Assembly (NCBI RefSeq): GCF_001475545.1 | Contig: NZ_LDQC01000058.1 | Span: 1-35,513 of the forward strand | Direction of reading: 5' to 3' | Origin: Curtobacterium luteum | Lineage (GTDB): Bacteria; Actinomycetota; Actinomycetes; Actinomycetales; Microbacteriaceae | Length of the DNA stretch: 35,513 bases | Shown: piece by piece, positions 26,489 to 34,726 of the stretch | Layout of the letters: each line of letters begins with the position of its first letter | Position numbering within the stretch: the stretch's first letter is position 1 | Notes under the pieces: model-generated | The model's database searches: none | What the model was told of the DNA's origin: nothing | Seen by the model: only the letters and a program-made list of their open reading frames with translations | Translations under genes and position numbers: made by a program

Positions 26489-27792
26489 TGGCTGCCGTCG
26501 AGGACGACTGGGCCTTCGAGACCCGGCAGATCCGTGCGGGGTTCAAGGCCGACCCCGGCTGGGGCGCGAACGTGCCGCCGATCGCGCAGAGCGCCGCGTT
26601 CGTGTACCCGTCCGGTGAGGACGCCGCCGCGCGCTTCCTGCTCGACGCCCCGGGGCACACGTACTCCCGGGTGAACAACCCGTCGGCTGCCGCGCTCGAA
26701 CGCCGCATCGCGGACCTCGAGGGCGGTATCGGTGCGCTCGCACTGGCCTCGGGGCAGGCCGCCACGTCCCTCGCGGTGCTCGGCGTCGCCCGCGCCGGAG
26801 ACCACGTCGTGTCGAGCGCCTCGCTGTACGGCGCGACGTACACGCTCTTCGCGTCGACGCTCCGCGACCTCGGGATCACGTTCACGTTCGTGCAGGACCC
26901 GACCGACCTGTCCGAGTGGGCGGCGGCCGTCCGTCCCGAGACGCGGGCGTTCTTCGGGGAGTCGATCCCGAACCCGCGCGGCGACGTGCTCGACTTCGCG
27001 GGTGTCGCCGGTGTCGCGCACGAGGCCGGGGTGCCGCTCATCGTCGACAACACCATCGCGACGCCGTGGCTCGTCCGCCCGATCGAGCACGGTGCGGACA
27101 TCGTCGTGCACTCGGCGACGAAGTACCTCGCCGGGCACGGCAGCGCGATCGCCGGGCTCATCGTCGACTCGGGGAACTTCGACTGGGCGGCGTACCCGGA
27201 CAAGTACCCGCAGCTGACCAGCGTCGAGCACTCCGGGTTCGCCGGGACGGACTTCGCGACGAAGTTCGGGCCGCGGGCCTTCATCCAGCGCACCCGCTCG
27301 AAGCTCTCCGCGGACCTCGGTCCCGCGATCGCACCGTTCAACGCCTTCCTGGTGCTGCAGGGCATCCAGACGCTGTCGCTGCGGATGGAGCGGCATGTGG
27401 CGAACGCCGCCGCCGTCGCGTCCTGGCTCGACGCGCACGACCAGGTCCTCGGGGTGCACTACGCCGGACTGCCCTCGTCGCCGTGGCACGCGCTGGCGCA
27501 GCGCTACGTGCCGAAGGGGCCGTCCGCCGTGCTCGCGTTCGACCTCGACGGCGGGCTCGAGGCCGGTCGCCGGTTCGTCGGTGCCCTCGAGCTGTTCGAC
27601 CACGTCTCGAACATCGGCGACGTCCGGTCGCTCGTCGTGCACCCGGCGTCCACCACGCACGTCCAGATGACGCCGTCGGAGCGTGCAGCCGCCGGCGTCG
27701 GCGAGGGGCTCATCCGCCTGTCGATCGGGCTCGAGCACATCGACGACGTCCTCGCCGACCTCGAACGAGGGTTCGCCGCAGCGCGGTCGTAG
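26488..27792 (+). CDS. metY: O-acetylhomoserine/O-acetylserine sulfhydrylase (MetY-type, PLP-dependent)
   Basis: The 434-residue Cys/Met-metabolism enzyme has the family landmarks FETRQIRAGF at the N-terminus, YSRVNNPSAAALERRIADLEGG, ALASGQAAT, LIVDNTIATPWLVRP (Asp187) and the PLP lysine in VVHSATKYLAGHG (Lys212). A MetY-type insertion follows. It replaces the acetyl group of O-acetyl-L-homoserine with sulfide to give homocysteine, or of O-acetylserine to give cysteine. Coupling to a desulfonating monooxygenase suggests recapture of released sulfur after reduction of sulfite. It ends 81 bases before ispE. Confidence 0.93.
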   Translation: MAAVEDDWAFETRQIRAGFKADPGWGANVPPIAQSAAFVYPSGEDAAARFLLDAPGHTYSRVNNPSAAALERRIADLEGGIGALALASGQAATSLAVLGVARAGDHVVSSASLYGATYTLFASTLRDLGITFTFVQDPTDLSEWAAAVRPETRAFFGESIPNPRGDVLDFAGVAGVAHEAGVPLIVDNTIATPWLVRPIEHGADIVVHSATKYLAGHGSAIAGLIVDSGNFDWAAYPDKYPQLTSVEHSGFAGTDFATKFGPRAFIQRTRSKLSADLGPAIAPFNAFLVLQGIQTLSLRMERHVANAAAVASWLDAHDQVLGVHYAGLPSSPWHALAQRYVPKGPSAVLAFDLDGGLEAGRRFVGALELFDHVSNIGDVRSLVVHPASTTHVQMTPSERAAAGVGEGLIRLSIGLEHIDDVLADLERGFAAARS

Positions 27793-27861
27793 CCGACGGC
27801 CAGTCGGAGCTGCTGCCGACGGCTCGTCCGTCACGCGCAGGAACGTGCTCCGGCTGCGGGA

Positions 27862-27867
27862 TAGGTT
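27862..27867 (+). promoter_or_regulatory. -10 element of leaderless ispE
   Basis: TAGGTT ends 6 bases before ATG 27874. GGAG between them is too close to the start to act as a normal ribosome site. Confidence 0.5.
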
Positions 27868-27873
27868 GGAGCC

Positions 27874-28806
27874 ATGACCTCGTTGGCCGCACCGACCCGC
27901 GTGCGGACGCGCGCCCCCGGCAAGATCAACGTGTTCCTGTCCGTCGGTGCGCTGCAGGACGACGGCTACCACGACGTCGCGACGGCGTACCAGGCGGTGT
28001 CGCTCTACGAGGACGTGATCGCCGAGCCGGCCGAGGACTTCTCGGTCTCCTTCACGGGACCGATCGACACCTCGGCGGTCCCCACGGACGAGTCGAACCT
28101 CGCGATCCGGGCGGCCCGGCTCGTCGCGGACGCCTCCGGTCACCGCGGCGGGGTCCGGCTGACGATCGAGAAGCACGTCCCCGTCGCGGGCGGGATGGGC
28201 GGGGGATCGGCGGACGCCGCGGCCACCCTGCTCGCGGTCGACACACTCTGGGGAACGGCGCTCGGTCGCGACGAACTCCTCCGGCTCGCCGCGCAGCTCG
28301 GCGCGGACGTCCCGTTCGCCTTCGCCGGTGGGACCGCGGTCGGCACCGGCCGCGGCGACGAGCTCAGCCCGGCGCTCGCGAAGGGCGAGTTCCGGTGGGT
28401 GCTGGCGCTGAGCGACTCCGGACTCTCGACGCCCGCCGTGTACCGAGCGCTCGACGAGCACCGGGAGCGCTACCGGGCCGACATCGCTCCGGCGCCGACG
28501 ACCCCGGTGGTCGAGGCCAACGTGCTCCAGGCCCTCCGCGCGGGAGATCCCGGCCTGCTGGCGGACTGTCTGCACAACGACCTCCAGGCCCCGGCGATGC
28601 GACTGCAGCCCTCGCTCGCGGAGACGCTCGAGATCGGTGAGAAGGCCGGGGCGCTCGCGGGACTCGTCTCCGGCAGCGGGCCGACGGTGGCGTTCCTCGT
28701 CGCCGACCGCGACGCCGCGCTCGAGGTGCAGGTGGAGCTCAGTGCCGCCGGGCTCGTCGCCGTCCGTGCCGCGGGACCGGTGCACGGCGCCCGCGTCGTG
28801 CACTGA
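27874..28806 (+). CDS. ispE: 4-diphosphocytidyl-2-C-methyl-D-erythritol kinase
   Basis: The 310-residue GHMP kinase of the MEP isoprenoid pathway phosphorylates CDP-methylerythritol at the 2-hydroxyl. The N-terminal [15 protein letters not shown] and [16 protein letters not shown], the ATP loop [39 protein letters not shown] and C-terminal [12 protein letters not shown] are all in the right places. In many actinobacteria it directly follows ksgA; here it has its own leaderless promoter. It converges on the glycosyltransferase gene with 39 bases between. Confidence 0.97.
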   Translation: MTSLAAPTRVRTRAPGKINVFLSVGALQDDGYHDVATAYQAVSLYEDVIAEPAEDFSVSFTGPIDTSAVPTDESNLAIRAARLVADASGHRGGVRLTIEKHVPVAGGMGGGSADAAATLLAVDTLWGTALGRDELLRLAAQLGADVPFAFAGGTAVGTGRGDELSPALAKGEFRWVLALSDSGLSTPAVYRALDEHRERYRADIAPAPTTPVVEANVLQALRAGDPGLLADCLHNDLQAPAMRLQPSLAETLEIGEKAGALAGLVSGSGPTVAFLVADRDAALEVQVELSAAGLVAVRAAGPVHGARVVH

Positions 28807-28822
28807 CAGCAGGCGCGCTGTC
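28805..28822. terminator. Weak hairpin between convergent ispE and glycosyltransferase genes
   Basis: GACAGC (28805-28810) and GCTGTC (28817-28822) form a 6-bp stem with a 6-base loop overlapping the end of ispE. It is short and without a T-run, so it is a weak candidate only. Confidence 0.3.
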
Positions 28823-28845
28823 GTGCGGTGGCCGGCCCGTCCTGC

Positions 28846-30483
28846 TCAGGAGCGCCGGTACTCCGTGAGCACCACGGTGCCGGTCTTCCAGCGGTGCACG
28901 GCGGTGAAGCCGTGCTCCGCGAGGACCTGCGTGGTCTCGGGCTCGATGTTCCGCGCCTTGACGGTCCCGCCGACGAACCACACGGTGTCGATGTCGCCGA
29001 GTCGGCTCGGGATCGTCGAGGAGAGGTCACCGTTCTGGTCCCAGAGGACCCCGGAGGCCGCGCCGTCCTTGCGCACCGCCAGGTCGGTCATGCCGGCGAA
29101 CGCGTTCGGGTAGGCCTGCCGGATGATGTCGGCGGTCGTCCCGGGGTGGCCGTAGACGCTGCCGAACACGACCCCCTCGTCACTGTCGCGCTGCTGCGAG
29201 CGCTCGGAGGCGATGATCGAGGCGGCCACGGACCACGTGGAGTCCTGCTTCGACCGGGGGAGCTTCACCAGCACGGACGTCGGGACGGACAGGACGAGCA
29301 CGGCGACGAGCGCCGCGGCGAGCAGCGCACGCTTCCGGATGACCGTGATGCCGAGCGCGATGAGGAGCGCCACGAACGGCAGGCTCAGCGTTGCGTACTT
29401 CGGCGTGTACAGGTGACGGCCCATCGCGGTCGCGAGGAGCAGTGCGAGCGTCGGGAGGACGACGAGGGGGAGTGCGACCCGGACGGCCTGCGCGCGGAAG
29501 AGTGACCGGACCGTCGGCGACGAGCGGTGCGCCGCGGTAAGTGCCGAGGTCACTCCGAGGACCATGAGCGCCCACGCGACGGCGGCGTACACCTCGACGC
29601 CGCCGAACCACGCTGTCGAGAACACCTGCGGGAACGTGCGGTCGTTGATCGGGCCGAGCCACGCGACCTGCTTCGACTGGCTCGCGACGGCGGCCACGAA
29701 CGGCGTGACCGCGATGAGGACGACGACCGAGACGATCGCCCAGCGCAGCAGCGACCCGCCGGGAGCGAGGGCGCGGAGGCTGCGGTCGCCGCTCCGAGCG
29801 CGGCGGTCGGCGAGCATGGTCCACAGGAAGGTCGCGCCGTGCGCCACGACCGCGAGGGCCAGGTAGACGTTGAAGGTGATCGCCACGACGGCGAGGAGGC
29901 CGTACGCCAGCCACCAGTGCAGACTCCGGCCCGACCGGGAGCGCCGAACGGCGGTGAGCCCGACGAGCGTCAGGCACACCGCGAAGGTCGTGATGGTCGC
30001 GTACGAGCGCCCTTCGCTGCCCGCCCACTGCACGCGGGGGAGTGCGAGGAAGACCAGCCCAGCAGCGATGCCGAACCGCCGACCGCCGAGACGACGTCCG
30101 AGCGCGACCACGAGTCCTGCGGCGACACCGATGGCGAGGGCGCTCGGGAAGCGGAGCGTGAACGGTGTGTACCCCACGAGCCAGAACCACGCGTGCATGA
30201 GCGCGTAGTAGAGCCCGTGCACCGCATCGACGTTGTGCAGTTCGGCCCAGAGCTGCGGCCATGTGCGCTGAGCGCTCGTGACGGTGGCGGCTTCGTCGTA
30301 CCAGAGCGACGGGACCCAGGCGAAGGCAGCGGCCACGAGGGCCCCGAGGGCGCCGACCGTGAGCTCAGGCGTCCGGACGACGGCGACGCGTACGCCGCTC
30401 GGCACCGCCCGCAGACGCTCCCGCACCGAGGCCGTGGACAGGCCTGGCTGCACACTGATGGTGTCGGTACGGGGGGAACTCAC
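28846..30483 (-). CDS. Polytopic membrane glycosyltransferase (GT-C fold, ArnT/PMT-like)
   Basis: The 545-residue protein has a short polar N-terminus, a first helix and then the extracellular loop WVPSLWYDEAATVTSAQRTW. Its Asp-Glu pair is the GT-C catalytic signature. Roughly ten more hydrophobic segments follow, with an HGLYYALMHAWFWLVGYTPF loop and a soluble C-terminal domain of about 150 residues. Such enzymes move a sugar from a polyprenyl-phosphate donor to an acceptor outside the membrane; donor and acceptor are unknown. GTG 30483 is chosen because TACGGT lies 7 bases upstream on the minus strand. An alternative GTG five codons earlier and a longer frame to 30681 exist. Confidence 0.85.
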   Translation of the reverse strand: MSSPRTDTISVQPGLSTASVRERLRAVPSGVRVAVVRTPELTVGALGALVAAAFAWVPSLWYDEAATVTSAQRTWPQLWAELHNVDAVHGLYYALMHAWFWLVGYTPFTLRFPSALAIGVAAGLVVALGRRLGGRRFGIAAGLVFLALPRVQWAGSEGRSYATITTFAVCLTLVGLTAVRRSRSGRSLHWWLAYGLLAVVAITFNVYLALAVVAHGATFLWTMLADRRARSGDRSLRALAPGGSLLRWAIVSVVVLIAVTPFVAAVASQSKQVAWLGPINDRTFPQVFSTAWFGGVEVYAAVAWALMVLGVTSALTAAHRSSPTVRSLFRAQAVRVALPLVVLPTLALLLATAMGRHLYTPKYATLSLPFVALLIALGITVIRKRALLAAALVAVLVLSVPTSVLVKLPRSKQDSTWSVAASIIASERSQQRDSDEGVVFGSVYGHPGTTADIIRQAYPNAFAGMTDLAVRKDGAASGVLWDQNGDLSSTIPSRLGDIDTVWFVGGTVKARNIEPETTQVLAEHGFTAVHRWKTGTVVLTEYRRS

Positions 30484-30490
30484 GTCCTGC

Positions 30491-30496
30491 ACCGTA
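30491..30496 (-). promoter_or_regulatory. -10 element of the leaderless glycosyltransferase transcript
   Basis: TACGGT on the minus strand ends 7 bases before GTG 30483, with no Shine-Dalgarno. Confidence 0.5.
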
Positions 30497-30560
30497 TCCG
30501 CGCGGCCTGGGCGAGTGCCGGGGTGCACCGTGCCGTCCACTGAGAGTTCGCATGCCGGTT

Positions 30561-30584
30561 CCGTGCTGCAGCACGGACTATCGT
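30561..30584 (+). promoter_or_regulatory. Promoter and candidate operator of the molybdenum operon
   Basis: A perfect 16-bp palindrome CCGTGCTGCAGCACGG (30561-30576) lies two bases upstream of the -10 TATCGT (30579-30584), which is 8 bases before ATG 30593. A protein bound to the palindrome would block the promoter. The adjacent HTH-Mop regulator is the obvious candidate. Confidence 0.55.
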
Positions 30585-30592
30585 CAGGCACC

Positions 30593-31012
30593 ATGACGAT
30601 GCTCCGGATCCGCGACGCGGCGACGTACCTCGGGGTGAGCGACGACACCGTGCGACGGCTCGTCGACGGTGGGACGTTCACCCGTCACGACGACGATGCC
30701 GGCCGTGCGGTGGTCGACGGTCGCGAGCTCGCCGAGCACGCCCGACAGCGGGGCGCGCAGCTCGGCGACCCCTCGGGTGTCCGGAGCTCGGCGCGCAACC
30801 GCTTCGTCGGGATCGTGACCGACCTGGTGCTCGACGGGGTGATGGCCCAGGTCGAGCTGCAGAGCGGTCGACACCGGGTCGTGTCGCTGATGAGCGCCGA
30901 GGCCGCACGCGACCTCGGACTCGAGATCGGCTCCGTCGCGGTCGCGTCGGTGAAGGCCACCATGGTGTCCGTCGAGGTCCCGGAGCCGCACTCCGAGGCG
31001 GGTCGCGAGTGA
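30593..31012 (+). CDS. HTH-Mop (TOBE) molybdate-responsive regulator
   Basis: The 139-residue product joins an excisionase/MerR-like helix-turn-helix (MLRIRDAATYLGVSDDTVRR, about residues 3-45) to a C-terminal Mop domain (NRFVGIVTDLVLDGVMAQVE to ATMVSVEV, about 67-132). Mop domains bind molybdate or tungstate. The combination occurs in small regulators placed first in molybdate transport operons, replacing the larger ModE. It is the first gene of a five-gene operon and overlaps the MoeB-like gene by 4 bases. A palindromic site at its promoter suggests autoregulation. ATG 30599 is an alternative start. Confidence 0.85.
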   Translation: MTMLRIRDAATYLGVSDDTVRRLVDGGTFTRHDDDAGRAVVDGRELAEHARQRGAQLGDPSGVRSSARNRFVGIVTDLVLDGVMAQVELQSGRHRVVSLMSAEAARDLGLEIGSVAVASVKATMVSVEVPEPHSEAGRE

Positions 31013-32109
31013 CCGCGCCCGTGGACGCCCGCCGGGCCCTGACCTCCCGCACGGCAGCGCTGGAGGGTGCCGGCGAGCGCGCACTCGCCGCACTCGGCGA
31101 CGCCAGCGTCCTCGTCGTCGGGGCGGGTGGCCTCGGCGCCCCCGTGCTGCAGTACCTCGCCGGAGCGGGCCTCCGCCGGCTGACGGTCGTCGACCACGAC
31201 GTCGTCGACCCGTCGAACCTCGCCCGGCAGGTCCTGTTCGGCCTCGCCGACGTCGGACGCCCGAAGGCCGAGGTCGCTGCGGAGCGCCTGCGTGCGGTCG
31301 ACCCGTCGCTCGAGGTGGTCGCGCTCCCCGCGGCGTTCGCGCCGGAGCAGGTGGCCGGACACGACGTCGTGGTGGACGCCGCCGACAGCGTCGTCGTCAC
31401 CCGTTCCGTGTCCGACGCGTGCGCCTCCCACGGGATCCCGTTCGTCTGGGGGACGGTCCTCGGCTACGACGGCCAGGTCTCGGTCTTCCACGATGCCGGC
31501 GTGGACCCGGTCGACTTCCACGACCTGCACCCCGACGTCCTGCCCGACGAGGGTTCGTGTGCGCTGGACGGCGTCCTGCCCGCCCTCTGCGGTGCTGTCG
31601 GCTCGGTGATGGCCGCGCAGGTGACCGCCCTCGTCGCCGGACTCGGTGAGCCGCTCCTCGGCCGGGTGCTCACGGTCGACGCCCGGCGGTGGCGGTGGAC
31701 CGAGAGCCCCCTGCGGCGCGGACCGGACTCGCGGCGGCCGGCGCCGGCCGCGGACACGGAGCCGGAGACCATCGCACCCTCGGCGCTCGCCGCGGCCCTC
31801 GGTGCCGAGGCGCTCCGAGCCGGTGCCGGTGCCGGTGCCGGTGCCGGTGCCGCGAGGTTCGTCCTCGTGGACGTCCGCACGCCCGAGGAGCGCGCGACCG
31901 GGATCATCGCCGGCAGCACCACGCCCGAGGCGCTGCGACCCGACGGCCGCACCGTGGTCGCCGTCTGCGCGAGCGGACGACGGGCCACCGCCTACGCGCG
32001 CACGCTCGACCGCCCGGTGGTCGTCCTCGACGGTGGGATCGCCGCCTGGTCGGCCGAGGGACAGCCGACGGTGGAGTCAGACGCAGGTGCGGCTACGATG
32101 ACGGAGTGA
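31009..32109 (+). CDS. moeZ: MoeZ/MoeB-like adenylyltransferase-rhodanese fusion
   Basis: The 366-residue protein has an E1-like ThiF/MoeB domain: VLVVGAGGLGAPVLQYL (residues 34-50), LTVVDHDVVDPSNLARQ and VVVDAADSV, with GSCALDGVLPALCGAVGSVM near the catalytic region. An (Ala-Gly)n linker at about 271-281 leads to a C-terminal rhodanese with active-site Cys320 (VCASGRRATAY). It adenylates the C-terminal Gly of a MoaD or ThiS-like carrier and passes sulfur to it for molybdopterin or related synthesis. Like M. tuberculosis MoeZ it lacks the zinc CxxC pairs of E. coli MoeB. GTG 31009 overlaps the regulator gene, and the stop overlaps modA. Confidence 0.9.
   Translation: MTAPVDARRALTSRTAALEGAGERALAALGDASVLVVGAGGLGAPVLQYLAGAGLRRLTVVDHDVVDPSNLARQVLFGLADVGRPKAEVAAERLRAVDPSLEVVALPAAFAPEQVAGHDVVVDAADSVVVTRSVSDACASHGIPFVWGTVLGYDGQVSVFHDAGVDPVDFHDLHPDVLPDEGSCALDGVLPALCGAVGSVMAAQVTALVAGLGEPLLGRVLTVDARRWRWTESPLRRGPDSRRPAPAADTEPETIAPSALAAALGAEALRAGAGAGAGAGAARFVLVDVRTPEERATGIIAGSTTPEALRPDGRTVVAVCASGRRATAYARTLDRPVVVLDGGIAAWSAEGQPTVESDAGAATMTE
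31821..31850. repeat. Hexanucleotide tandem repeat (CGGTGC)5 in the moeZ linker
   Basis: Five perfect copies of CGGTGC encode the Ala-Gly linker between the adenylyltransferase and rhodanese domains. Because the unit is 6 bases, changes in copy number keep the frame. Confidence 0.9.
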
Positions 32110-32903
32110 AGACGCTCCTGCGGACGACAGCCGTGACCACCGGCATCATCGCCGCCCTCGCGCTCGCAGGGTGCTCCACGCAGGGCACACGCACGGCGAC
32201 GGACTCCGCGTCGTCGTCCGGCGCGCTCACCGGCTCGATCACGGTCTTCGCCGCCGCCTCGCTCCAGCAGACCTTCACCACGCTCGGCGACCGATTCGAG
32301 CACGCGCACCCCGGCACCGCGATCCGGTTCTCGTTCGCCGGGTCGAGCGACCTCGTCACGCAGATCCGCAACGGCGCCCCCGCGGACGTGTTCGCCTCGG
32401 CGGACGAGGCCAACATGGACAAGATCGCGGGGACCGATGTGGCCGCGGGCTGGCCGAGGGACTTCGCGACGAACACCCTCGAGATCGCCGTCGCCCCCGG
32501 CAACCCGGAGCACGTCACCGGCCTCGACGACCTCACCCGCGCCGGACTGCAGGTCGTCACCTGCGCCGCACCCGTGCCGTGCGGCGCCGCGACCGCGAAG
32601 GTCGAACGGGCCGCCGGGGTCGACCTCCGACCGGTGAGCGAGGAGCAGTCCGTGACGGACGTCCTCGGCAAGGTGGAGTCGGGGCAGGCGGACGCCGGGC
32701 TCGTGTACGTCACCGACGTCGCGGGTGCGGACGGCAAGGTCGACGGTGTCCGGTTCGACGAGGCGTCGAGGGCGGTGAACACCTACCCGATCGGCGTGCT
32801 CGAGGAGTCGACGGACCCAGCGCTCGCGAGGGCGTTCACCGCGTACGTCCTGTCCGACGCCGGCCAGGAGGTGCTCGCCGACGCCGGCTTCGGGAAGCCC
32901 TGA
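32106..32903 (+). CDS. modA: Molybdate ABC transporter substrate-binding lipoprotein
   Basis: The 265-residue protein begins with a lipoprotein signal (VKTLLRTTAVTTGIIAALAL then AGC, Cys23). The mature ModA fold has SITVFAAASLQQTFTTLGDR, IRFSFAGSSDLVTQIRNGAP, ADVFASADEANMDKI, a CAAPVPCGAA loop and SGQADAGLVYVTDV. It captures molybdate or tungstate outside the membrane and delivers it to ModB. GTG 32106 overlaps the stop of moeZ. TACGAT six bases ahead (32094-32099) might give an internal leaderless promoter, but it also encodes the end of moeZ, so this could be chance. Confidence 0.95.
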   Translation: MKTLLRTTAVTTGIIAALALAGCSTQGTRTATDSASSSGALTGSITVFAAASLQQTFTTLGDRFEHAHPGTAIRFSFAGSSDLVTQIRNGAPADVFASADEANMDKIAGTDVAAGWPRDFATNTLEIAVAPGNPEHVTGLDDLTRAGLQVVTCAAPVPCGAATAKVERAAGVDLRPVSEEQSVTDVLGKVESGQADAGLVYVTDVAGADGKVDGVRFDEASRAVNTYPIGVLEESTDPALARAFTAYVLSDAGQEVLADAGFGKP

Positions 32904-32906
32904 CCG

Positions 32907-33689
32907 ATGCGCCGTCCCCTCCCGTGGTGGCTCCCGGTCCCGGCGGTGCTCGGCGGTCTGTTCGTCGTCGTGCCCGTCCTCGCGATGGTCGGTCGCGTCG
33001 ACTGGGGGTCGTTCGTCGCACTCGTCACCTCGCCCGCTTCCCGCGCCGCCCTCGGACTGAGCCTCGGCACCGCCGCCGCGACGACCGGCATCGCCTTCGT
33101 GGTCGGCTACCCGCTCGCCGTGGTCTTCGCCCGGTCGACGTCGCGGTGGACCGGGGTGGCCCGTGCCGTGGTGCTCCTGCCGCTCGTCCTGCCGCCCGTC
33201 GTCGGCGGCCTGGCGCTCCTCGCGGCGTTCGGCAGGCTGGGACCGGTCGGCGCGTTCCTCGACGACCACGGACTGCGGATCGCCTTCACGACGTCCGCGG
33301 TCGTCATCGCGCAGACCTTCGTGTCGATGCCGTTCCTGGTGTCCTCGATCGAGGGTGCGCTCCGCGTCGGCGGCGACCGGTACGAGCGTGTGGCGGCGAC
33401 CCTCGGCGCGAGCCCCACCCGCACCTTCCTGACCGTCACCACGCCGCGGATCCTCCCGGGCATCACCGCGGGGCTCGTCCTCTGCTTCGCCCGGGCCCTC
33501 GGCGAGTTCGGCGCCACCCTGACCTTCGCCGGCAGTCTGCAGGGCGTGACGCGGACCCTCCCGCTCGAGATCTACCTGCAGCGCGAGATCGACCCGGACA
33601 CCGCGGTCGCGCTCTCGCTCGTGCTCGTCGTGGTCGCGGTCGTGGTCATCGGCGTGTCCTCGCTGCGGGGCCGGAGCGTGCTCAGGTGA
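32907..33689 (+). CDS. modB: Molybdate ABC transporter permease
   Basis: This inner-membrane permease of 260 residues has about six helices. The ABC-contacting EAA loop is [20 protein letters not shown], followed by [20 protein letters not shown] and [11 protein letters not shown], the standard ModB ending, then [17 protein letters not shown]. ModB forms the channel through which molybdate passes. ATG 32907 follows the modA stop by 3 bases, and its stop overlaps modC. Confidence 0.96.
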   Translation: MRRPLPWWLPVPAVLGGLFVVVPVLAMVGRVDWGSFVALVTSPASRAALGLSLGTAAATTGIAFVVGYPLAVVFARSTSRWTGVARAVVLLPLVLPPVVGGLALLAAFGRLGPVGAFLDDHGLRIAFTTSAVVIAQTFVSMPFLVSSIEGALRVGGDRYERVAATLGASPTRTFLTVTTPRILPGITAGLVLCFARALGEFGATLTFAGSLQGVTRTLPLEIYLQREIDPDTAVALSLVLVVVAVVVIGVSSLRGRSVLR

Positions 33690-34726
33690 GCGGCCTCAGC
33701 GCACAGGTCGTCGTCCGCGCCCGGGACGTCGACGTCGCGCTCGACGTCGGCACCGACGAGTGCGTCGCGCTCATCGGTCCGAACGGCGCCGGCAAGTCCA
33801 CCGTCGTCGACGTCCTCGCCGGGCTCGTCCGTCCCGACCGCGGCACGGTGGTCCTCGACGGCCGCACGCTGTCGGACGACCGCCGGACCGTCCCGACCCA
33901 CCGCCGGCGGATCGGGCTGGTCGCGCAGCGCCCCGACCTCTTCCCCCACCGCTCCGTCCTCGCGAACGTCGCCTTCGGACCGCGAGCGGTCGGCGCCTCC
34001 GGCCGGGAGGCCCGTGGTCACGCCCGCGACGCGCTGGCCGCCGTCGGTGCGCTCGCGCTGGCAGACCGGGCGCCGGGGACGCTGTCGGGCGGACAGGCCC
34101 AGCGCATCGCTGTCGCCCGGGCACTCGCCACGGATCCAGTGCTGCTGCTCCTCGACGAGCCGACCTCGGCGCTCGACGTCGCCGCCCGGCAGGAGGTCCG
34201 CACGGCCCTCGCCACCGCGGCCACCGGACGCCCGACACTGCTCGTGTCCCACGACCCCGTGGAGGTGATGGGCCTCGCACACCGGGTCGTCGTGGTCGAG
34301 GCCGGCCGCGTCGTGGACGAGGGCACCCCTGACGAGGTCCTCGGACGACCACGCAGCGCCTTCGCCGCTCGGTTCTCCGGCCTGGTGACGGTCCCCGGGC
34401 GGGCGACCACCGGTGGGATGGTGACCGCCGACGGCGGTGAGCTGGCGTCGCCGGCGCACGCCGTGCCTCCCGGCCGGTCCGCCCTCGCCGCCTACCACCC
34501 GACAGCCGCGCTGCTCACGCGGGACGACGACGGAGCCGGGCGTCGCCTCGACGCCGTCGAGCCGCGGGACGGCCTCGTCCGGGTGCGGGCCGGTGACCTC
34601 GTCGTGGACGTGACGCTGACGCGGTTCGCGGCACTCGGACTCGCTGTCGGCGACACCTGTCGGATCCGCGTCCCCGCCGACGAGGTGGTGGTCTACGAGC
34701 CGGACGGTGGGAGGATCGTCGGATGA
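33686..34726 (+). CDS. modC: Molybdate ABC transporter ATP-binding protein
   Basis: The 346-residue ATPase has Walker [11 protein letters not shown] (about residues 31-40), the Q-loop in [12 protein letters not shown], signature [15 protein letters not shown], Walker [13 protein letters not shown] and the switch His in [10 protein letters not shown]-terminal TOBE/Mop-like domain (about 280-340, [20 protein letters not shown]) is the usual molybdate-sensing end of ModC. GTG 33686 overlaps modB as GTGA. The sequence before Walker A is short but complete. Confidence 0.95.
   Translation: MSGLSAQVVVRARDVDVALDVGTDECVALIGPNGAGKSTVVDVLAGLVRPDRGTVVLDGRTLSDDRRTVPTHRRRIGLVAQRPDLFPHRSVLANVAFGPRAVGASGREARGHARDALAAVGALALADRAPGTLSGGQAQRIAVARALATDPVLLLLDEPTSALDVAARQEVRTALATAATGRPTLLVSHDPVEVMGLAHRVVVVEAGRVVDEGTPDEVLGRPRSAFAARFSGLVTVPGRATTGGMVTADGGELASPAHAVPPGRSALAAYHPTAALLTRDDDGAGRRLDAVEPRDGLVRVRAGDLVVDVTLTRFAALGLAVGDTCRIRVPADEVVVYEPDGGRIVG

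Noticed and set aside
26281..28803. An 840-codon minus-strand frame opposite metY and ispE
   Set aside because: Same reason: both plus-strand genes are certain and the antisense translation has no domain-like pattern.
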